Part shown: positions 1 to 4,121 of the stretch, one piece after another
Layout: each line of letters opens with the position of its first letter
Position numbering within the stretch: position 1 is the first letter of the stretch
Program-made: the position numbers and the translations under genes
Assembly (NCBI GenBank): GCA_943324575.2
Contig: CALPMD020000066.1
Span: forward strand, 1-6,811
DNA from: Akkermansia muciniphila
GTDB taxonomy: Bacteria > Verrucomicrobiota > Verrucomicrobiia > Verrucomicrobiales > Akkermansiaceae
DNA: 6,811 bases
Reading direction: 5' to 3'
The notes under the pieces: model-generated
Told to the model about the DNA's origin: nothing
The model's database searches: none
The model's input: only the letters and a program-made list of their open reading frames with translations

Positions 1-16
1 AGGTTCGTCGAAGACT

Positions 17-258
17 ATTCCAAGCTTAGAGGTCGATCGGCACTCTTTGCCGGTCGACCGGCAAAGCTTTCCGACGCAGCGGCAAAGATTAGAGGTGCAC
101 CGGCATAGTTTGCAGTCGCACCGGCAAAGATTGCAGACACAACGGCAAAGCTTGCCGCTTAACCGGCAAAACTTGCTGATGAACCGGCAAAACTTACCGA
201 TGGATCGGCAAAGCTTGCCGCTGCGTCAGCAAAGAGTGCCGACGCACCGGCAAGCTTG
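17..258. repeat. Degenerate 21-bp tandem repeat array (about 11 units)
   Basis: Units of exactly 21 bp start at 17, 38, 59, 80, 101, 122, 143, 164, 185, 206 and 227, with a partial copy from 248. From 38 on nearly every unit begins CGGCA, and most continue AAG or AAA and then a TT-containing centre; the last nine bases vary most. Two units (143-157 and 206-220) carry the near-palindrome CGGCAAAGCTTGCCG, which could form a 6-bp stem. Spacing is uniform and there are no unique spacers, so this is a minisatellite and not CRISPR. The period equals seven codons. On the plus strand the frame starting at base 2 stays open through the whole array to 313 and reads as R-Q-(S/R/N)-L-P-x-(D/H/N) heptapeptides. 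On the minus strand the best frame gives S-F-A-G-rich heptads but is broken by TAA at 159-161. Whether any of it is translated is unknown. The array may continue beyond the left edge. Confidence 0.85.
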
Positions 259-533
259 GACTTCTCTTTCACCAAGCCGACCAACCACCCAACCAGATGG
301 AACACAACCTTGACTAAGTAGCGGGATAGCTTCTCGAAATCCGCACCAGTTGACAGCAATTTGCGCCGAATGATTGGTTGGCTGGCATGGGGCTTGGGGA
401 ATCCCACACCGCGACCGACCTGTCCAAGACCCGCCGCAACGAAGCCGCGGCAGACGGAATTGCCCGTGGACGATACGTCGAACAACCTCGCCACCACTGC
501 CGACACAAATTTCAGGAGCGCCGCCGACCGTTC
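259..533. other. Stretch without a convincing gene
   Basis: Between the tandem repeat array and the end of the metallo-hydrolase gene I see no supported gene, RNA or mobile element. A minus-strand frame (GTG at 506 running to the stop at 159) is open and contains a hydrophobic run (LVKVVFHLVGWLVGLV), then enters the repeats as an Ala/Ser-rich tail. It has no family I recognise, no ribosome binding site, and two competing overlapping frames of similar length. It could be a decayed gene end or chance in GC-rich DNA. No clear terminator hairpin follows the hydrolase stop. Confidence 0.5.
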
Positions 534-1310
534 TCAGAATTCGAACCACGCCGACGGCTCGTCTTGAACCGCGCATTGCAGGTCAACGTGGCCATGGCCG
601 AGTTCCGCCAAACAGGCGCGCAGCTGCGATAAAATAAGGTCCGGCGCGTTGCAGTCCGAGCTCAGGTGGCCGAGCACCACACGGCCCAGCGCAGGATGGG
701 CGATGTCGCGGATCAAGTCGGTGACCTGGCCGTTGGACAAGTGCCCGTGGCGCGAACTGATCCGCTGTTTGATCGACCACGGCCGTTTTGAATCCGCCTC
801 CAGCAGGCCCTCATCGTAGTTTGCCTCCACAAAGATGCCCGCCAGCCCGCGCAGTCGCTCGGTCATGCTGCGGGTCACAAATCCCGCATCGGAGAGGAAG
901 CCCAGTCGCTGGCTGGATGCGCCCAGCACAAAGCCGACCGGGTCCACCGCATCGTGCTGGATCGCGAAAGTTTCCACCGCGATCCCGCCGATTTCAAAGA
1001 CTTGGCCGGCTTCGAAACACTTCCACGTGCCGCCTTCAATCCCGCTTTCCCGAACGACCCGGGCGGTCGCCGCGGTGGTGAATACCGGCACGGGGTTCTG
1101 CTTCAGAAAAACCTTCAGACCGCGGACGTGGTCGCCGTGTTCGTGGGTGATTAAAATGCCGTCGAGCGAGGCGGGATCCACCCCGACTTGTTTGAGGCGA
1201 AGAGATAACTGCTTGGCGCTCAATCCTGCATCGATCATCAGGCGCAGTCCACCGCCTTCGACCACGGCCGCATTGCCACCACTGCCACTGCCAAGCACCG
1301 CAAATCGCAT
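534..1310 (-). CDS. MBL-fold metallo-hydrolase, YycJ/WalJ-like
   Basis: This is a predicted cytosolic metal-dependent hydrolase of the metallo-beta-lactamase superfamily, 258 residues, close to the usual YycJ/WalJ length. Visible signatures in order are the N-terminal LGSGSGGN loop (residues 6-13), D27 in MIDAGLS, the metal motif THEHGDH (55-61), H119 in QHDAVDP, D141 in LSDAG, the YycJ-type segment RPWSIKQRISSRHGHLSN (176-193), and the final ligand H215 in GHLS. All seven expected metal ligands are therefore present, so the enzyme should be active. WalJ/YycJ relatives are reported as DNA exonucleases linked to repair and cell-division coordination; the substrate here is inferred only from that family. 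The start is ATG at 1310. A GTG lies directly in front of it (1313) and could extend the protein by one residue. No Shine-Dalgarno sequence is visible. The DUF6172 gene lies 104 bp upstream on the same strand, so co-transcription is possible. Confidence 0.93.
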   Translation of the reverse strand: MRFAVLGSGSGGNAAVVEGGGLRLMIDAGLSAKQLSLRLKQVGVDPASLDGILITHEHGDHVRGLKVFLKQNPVPVFTTAATARVVRESGIEGGTWKCFEAGQVFEIGGIAVETFAIQHDAVDPVGFVLGASSQRLGFLSDAGFVTRSMTERLRGLAGIFVEANYDEGLLEADSKRPWSIKQRISSRHGHLSNGQVTDLIRDIAHPALGRVVLGHLSSDCNAPDLILSQLRACLAELGHGHVDLQCAVQDEPSAWFEF

Positions 1311-1414
1311 CACCCAGCGACGATGAAGACTAAGGTGAAATCAGGCAAGGACTTCAATCGAGTTTGCCGTACTTTGAGCAAACAGCGACCGCGAAGACCA
1401 GCCGGCCCGCCTCC

Positions 1415-1711
1415 TCAAGACGTGGCACTTTTGCTCTGGCGCTGTCCCGGCTTCGCCAAGATTTCGATATAAACCGAGGCCCATTGGTGAGCCGCCGCCT
1501 CGTCGATCGATTTGATGAGCTCTTCCACGTGCTTGGTTTCGGCAGTCGCCTGGTCCAATCCGACCTTGCAGTCAAAATCCCAGAAATCCACACCCTCGGG
1601 CAGCGTCTTCTTTCGCTCGCGCTTCACGTACTTGCGGACGTCGCTCTTGATTTGCTCAATCACTCGCGGCGGTTGATGTCCCTCGACGCTGAGTGGAAAT
1701 ATCTTCTTCAT
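1415..1711 (-). CDS. DUF6172 family protein
   Basis: This small protein of 98 residues appears cytosolic, with no signal peptide or membrane segment. It matches my recollection of the DUF6172 family over nearly its full length: the N-terminal MKKIFPLSVEGHQPPRVIE, a basic stretch KYVKRERKK (about 28-36), the hallmark LPEGVDFWDFDCKVG (about 37-51), and a C-terminal HQWASVYIEILAKPG followed by a short Ser/Lys tail. The family is uncharacterised, so no function is assigned. The basic helix followed by an acidic aromatic segment would suit a small nucleic-acid or protein binder, but that is speculation. The ATG at 1711 matches the family's usual MKK start. No Shine-Dalgarno sequence precedes it. 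It is divergent from rnpB, 219 bp away, and lies upstream of the MBL hydrolase gene on the same strand. Confidence 0.9.
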   Translation of the reverse strand: MKKIFPLSVEGHQPPRVIEQIKSDVRKYVKRERKKTLPEGVDFWDFDCKVGLDQATAETKHVEELIKSIDEAAAHQWASVYIEILAKPGQRQSKSATS

Positions 1712-1930
1712 GCGGGTGATTTGTGACCAGCGGGCGTGAAGTTGTCTAGGAGAACCCTCTGTTTTTCTCGGTCAGTAGGTGATTTTTGATGCGATTCGGT
1801 GAAATCGCCCAGCGGGTCGTTCAATGACGGCATGGGCAGCGGGCAAGCCGTGGCACTTCAAAATCTCAACGCGAATTTCGCGGGATGCGACTGCTTTTAC
1901 TTGGAGAATCTCAAAAGTGTGGCAAATTGA
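1712..1930. promoter_or_regulatory. Divergent intergenic region between the DUF6172 gene and rnpB
   Basis: This 219-bp non-coding spacer must hold the promoters of both divergent transcripts. On the rnpB side, TTTACT (1897-1902) or TTGGAG (1902-1907) could be a -35 element, with an A/T-rich patch GGCAAATTGA (1921-1930) just before the RNA start, but no good -10 is present. On the minus side a TAGACA-like hexamer (about 1744-1749) lies upstream of the DUF6172 ATG, again with only a weak -10. These are visual matches and none is firm. I see no riboswitch or long inverted repeat here. Confidence 0.35.
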
Positions 1931-2330
1931 AGTCGCCGCTCCCCGGACGGTCGCACTTTCGCTTAGGCGGAGGTGAGGAAAGTCCGGACACCACAGGGCA
2001 ACGTGCCTCATGAAAGTGAGGGATGGGAACCGCGAGGAACCTAGACGGAAAGTGCAGCAGAAAGTAAACCGCCGATGGCCCCGCGCAAGCGAGGCACAGG
2101 TAAGGGTGAAACGGTGGAGTAAGAGCCCACCGCGCTTTTGGGGTAACCCAGGCGGCTCGGCAAACCCCACGTGGTGCAAGACAGAACAGAGGAAGGGCTG
2201 CCCGCCCGTTCATCCTCGGGTATTAGTCGCATCCTGCGCGAGCAGGGGGCTCCGCTTCGGCGGGGTCAGAGAAATGGCCGTCCAGCCTCGCAAGAGGTGG
2301 ACAGAATCCGGCTTACAGGGGGGCGGCACT
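1931..2330 (+). ncRNA. rnpB: RNase P RNA, bacterial class A
   Basis: This is the catalytic RNA of ribonuclease P, which removes 5' leaders from tRNA precursors. The universally conserved segments are present: GAGGAAAGTCCGGAC (1975-1989) and its 3' partner ACAGAATCCGGCTTA (2301-2315), which form the P4 core; GGTAAGGGTGAAA (2099-2111); a P12-type hairpin CGGTGG/CCACCG (2112-2117 with 2127-2132) around GAGTAAGAGC-like sequence; and GGCAAACCCCAC (2159-2170). The ends are set by P1: GCCGCTCCCC (1935-1944) pairs over 10 bp with GGGGGGCGGC (2318-2327), extended by 1931-1933 with 2328-2330 around a bulged C. The length of about 400 nt is normal for class A. P15 appears to be GAGGA/TCCTC (2189-2193 with 2213-2217), enclosing a small GGGC/GCCC stem (2195-2198 with 2204-2207). 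No GGU is visible in that loop. Exact 5' and 3' ends are inferred from pairing and could shift a few bases. Confidence 0.97.
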
Positions 2331-2339
2331 CCCCTTTCC

Positions 2340-2365
2340 TACCCCGTGCAAGATGCACGAGGGTA
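2340..2365 (+). terminator. Hairpin just downstream of rnpB, candidate terminator
   Basis: Ten bases after the RNase P RNA end, TACCC plus CGTGCA (2340-2350) pairs with TGCACG plus GGGTA (2354-2365) around an AGA loop, leaving one bulged A at 2360. The stem is about 11 bp and GC-rich. No T-run follows (TCTCGGATTT), so it is not a classical intrinsic terminator. It could be a factor-assisted terminator or a 3' processing and stability element of the rnpB transcript. Confidence 0.45.
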
Positions 2366-2580
2366 TCTCGGATTTGCATCGCTGCTGGACTTGGAATCGA
2401 GGAGCCATAATCGGCACCGACACAGCAAGTGACTGATTTCCAGTCGGAAAAATTCCTTTCGAGACTTCGGCACGCCACTTGCATCGGGATCGGTGAGAAT
2501 CGCGGCAAATCGCTCCCAGCCAAACCAGGCTGCGGGGTTCTTGTGTCGCGAGACCGATTCCCAACAACCGAAATCCCCCC
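2366..2580. other. Non-coding spacer between rnpB and the FAS1 gene
   Basis: This spacer presumably contains the promoter of the downstream exported FAS1 protein. I cannot identify a convincing -35/-10 pair or a Shine-Dalgarno sequence; the bases before the ATG are C-rich (AAATCCCCCC). A small 5-bp inverted repeat GACTG/CAGTC occurs near 2430-2445 but is too weak to call. Confidence 0.4.
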
Positions 2581-3195
2581 ATGAAAACCAAAGATCTATC
2601 CCGACTCGCACTGTTGCTTTCACTAGCCACAGCCACTCCCGCCGCATTTGCCGAAGACTCACCCGCAGAAAAATCCTCAATCGGGGAAAGCGCCGTTGAA
2701 GCGACAAAAGATACCGTTGAAGCCGCAAAGGGTGCCGTTGAAAAGGTGAAAGACGTCATCGAAGGCAAATCGATCACGGATTTGGTCAGCGATAGCACGA
2801 CCTTTTCCACCCTCAAGAAGGCGCTGAAAGCCGCCGAACTCGATGTCACGCTCGGCTCGAAGGGCGCTTACACCCTCTTCGCGCCGACCGATGAAGCCTT
2901 TGACAAACTTCCTACAGGAACGCTCAGCAAGCTGTTGCTTCCTGAGAACAAAGAGAAGCTCCGCTCGCTCCTGCTCTACCATGTCGTTCCCGGCAAATTA
3001 CTTGCTGCCGAACTCAAGGACGGTGAAGTCAAAACGCTCAACGGCGAAAAAGTAAAAATCGATGCCGACGGCAAAAAAATCGAAGTTGATCAAGCCAAGG
3101 TCTACAGTGCCGACGTCTCCGCCAACAATGGCGTCATGCACACGATCGGGAAAGTACTCATACCCAAATCGCTGAAGGGCTTTGAGGGCCTTTGA
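2581..3195 (+). CDS. Exported FAS1 (fasciclin) domain protein
   Basis: This protein of 204 residues is probably periplasmic or cell-surface. The N-terminus is a classical signal peptide: charged MKTKDLSR, hydrophobic LALLLSLATATPA, and a likely signal peptidase I site AFA|ED after residue 24. Residues 25-66 form a charged, helix-prone linker with four 7-residue repeats starting at V39, V46, V53 and I60 (VE..K.. pattern). A single FAS1 domain follows (about 66-200), with the H1-like motif YTLFAPTDEAFDKLP (97-111), the YHVVPG motif (133-138), and a C-terminal NNGVMHTIGKVLIP. FAS1 domains mediate adhesion or protein-protein contacts; the partner is unknown. The ATG start is supported by the signal peptide directly behind it. 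No Shine-Dalgarno sequence is visible. The gene is monocistronic: rnpB lies 250 bp upstream and a strong terminator follows the stop, ahead of a convergent gene. Confidence 0.94.
   Translation: MKTKDLSRLALLLSLATATPAAFAEDSPAEKSSIGESAVEATKDTVEAAKGAVEKVKDVIEGKSITDLVSDSTTFSTLKKALKAAELDVTLGSKGAYTLFAPTDEAFDKLPTGTLSKLLLPENKEKLRSLLLYHVVPGKLLAAELKDGEVKTLNGEKVKIDADGKKIEVDQAKVYSADVSANNGVMHTIGKVLIPKSLKGFEGL
2695..2778 (+). repeat. Four 21-bp (7-codon) repeats inside the FAS1 gene
   Basis: Units begin at 2695, 2716, 2737 and 2758. The first three start GTTGAA and keep an AAA/AAG lysine codon at the fifth position; the fourth (ATCGAAGGC...) is more diverged. They encode heptads of the form V-E-x-x-K-x-x, with Val/Ile at one face of a predicted amphipathic helix. 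This suggests growth by in-frame tandem duplication of a coiled-coil or helical spacer that holds the FAS1 domain away from its N-terminus. Confidence 0.7.
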
Positions 3196-3219
3196 GGGAC
3201 GCGATTCGTTGAAGTCCCG

Positions 3220-3258
3220 GACACGGCGCAGCTCGCGAAGGCTCGCCGTGTCTTGTTT
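3220..3258 (+). terminator. Intrinsic terminator after the FAS1 gene
   Basis: A perfect 9-bp stem GACACGGCG (3220-3228) with CGCCGTGTC (3244-3252) is continued by AGC/GCT (3230-3232 with 3241-3243) after one bulged C. It is followed on the plus strand by TTGTTT, so it suits rho-independent termination of the FAS1 transcript 25 bp after its stop. The hairpin also lies 9 bp past the stop of the convergent membrane-protein gene. On that strand no T-run follows, so it would act there only as a weak or shared terminator. Confidence 0.85.
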
Positions 3259-3261
3259 GCC

Positions 3262-4047
3262 TCACTCGGGCAAGTGCTCGCCGCAGTATTCTTGGCCATC
3301 GCGGCCGATGCGGAACTCGAGGTGACGATCGGAGATGTCGGTTTTTTGGCAGGCCGCACAGGTATGGAAGGCTTCGTCGGCGGGAGCTTTCGCCGCATTG
3401 AAACGTTTTTTCCGCTGTCCCGTGGCGATGGTCTGGACCGTGCCGCGCAGTGCGGGAATGCCGGCCCACAGGAAGTAGTTGGCAAAAGCGACGAGGTAGT
3501 AGGGCAGCAGAATCGGTTCGGACAGCGCTTTGAGCAAGATACCGACGGCGGCGAAAATCCCGAGAAAGCGAATCTGGACGGGTAAGATCATGAACAACCG
3601 GACCTCGACCTTGGGGTAGAGCGTGGCAAACGCGAGAAACGCCGCGCCGTAAAGAGCGGTGCCACTGGACGGAATGGCGAAGGGGTAGGCAAAATTCGCC
3701 GCCAGCACGAGTAGAATGCCCGCGTAATAGAAGAGCGAGGACTTGAAGCTACCCCACGCTTCTTCGAGGCCGTCGCTGATCATGAAGAAGAAGCTGACGG
3801 CAAACAGTAGGAAGATGACTGAGGTCAGGTTGCGCCCGCCAAATTCGGAGCTCGCGAAGAACAGAGTGGCAACCCGCCAGACCTCGCCGGAGAGGATTTT
3901 CGCGCGGTCGAACTCAAAAAGCTGCCCGATGTCTGGCCGGATGTATTGCAGGACAAAAACAAGGACGTGAAACAGGGCATAGTAGCGCAAGAAACCAGGA
4001 AACGCGAGCCAGCCGAAGCGGCGCTCAAGTCGATCAAATACGGTCAT
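3262..4047 (-). CDS. Rhomboid-like membrane protein with C-terminal zinc-ribbon-like tail
   Basis: This is a predicted inner-membrane protein of 261 residues with six hydrophobic segments (about 22-36, 75-91, 104-123, 129-145, 159-175 and 181-200). The layout and some motifs recall rhomboids: GEVWRVATLFF (54-64, like the rhomboid W-R loop), GLEEAWGSFKSSLFYY (93-108, like the TM2/TM3 E-x-x-x-G signature), and PSSGTALYGAAF (126-137) where the GxSG serine motif would lie. The last helix reads AFANYFLWAG (187-196) and has no His where active rhomboids carry one, and the first Gly of GxSG is Pro, so proteolytic activity is doubtful. After a basic linker (QRKKRF), the C-terminus has C230, C233, C255 and H258 (CxxC...CxxH), a probable zinc-binding tail. 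ATG at 4047 is preferred; a TTG at 4059 would add four residues. No Shine-Dalgarno sequence is visible. The propeller gene ends 74 bp upstream on the same strand. Its function is unknown. Confidence 0.82.
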   Translation of the reverse strand: MTVFDRLERRFGWLAFPGFLRYYALFHVLVFVLQYIRPDIGQLFEFDRAKILSGEVWRVATLFFASSEFGGRNLTSVIFLLFAVSFFFMISDGLEEAWGSFKSSLFYYAGILLVLAANFAYPFAIPSSGTALYGAAFLAFATLYPKVEVRLFMILPVQIRFLGIFAAVGILLKALSEPILLPYYLVAFANYFLWAGIPALRGTVQTIATGQRKKRFNAAKAPADEAFHTCAACQKTDISDRHLEFRIGRDGQEYCGEHLPE

Positions 4048-4121
4048 AGGTGCGCACAAGATCGCGAGTTAACGCCGATTGACAAGTGCGGGTTGCGCTT
4101 TATTTATCGCACCGCTTCCTG

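Noticed and set aside
17..258. CRISPR array
   Set aside because: Units are contiguous 21-bp repeats with no unique spacers of constant length and no neighbouring cas genes.
350..378. Perfect TTGACA -35 box on the plus strand at 350-355
   Set aside because: At 17 bp spacing the -10 position reads ATTGGT, unlike TATAAT, and no plus-strand gene follows.
835..1326. Plus-strand open frame of 163 codons
   Set aside because: It is antisense to the MBL hydrolase gene, low in complexity (Pro/Arg/Ser-rich), and explained by the GC-rich codon use of the real gene.
1911..2432. Several open frames on both strands over the rnpB region, up to 140 codons
   Set aside because: They overlap a clearly recognisable structured RNA and show no protein family features.
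2313..2849. Minus-strand frame of 178 codons
   Set aside because: It is antisense to the FAS1 gene start and the rnpB 3' flank, is Ser/Ala-rich, and is unlike any known family.
4048..4121. Terminator between the propeller and rhomboid-like genes
   Set aside because: Only a GTGCG/CGCAC pairing with a long loop is visible and there is no T-run; this is not enough to call.
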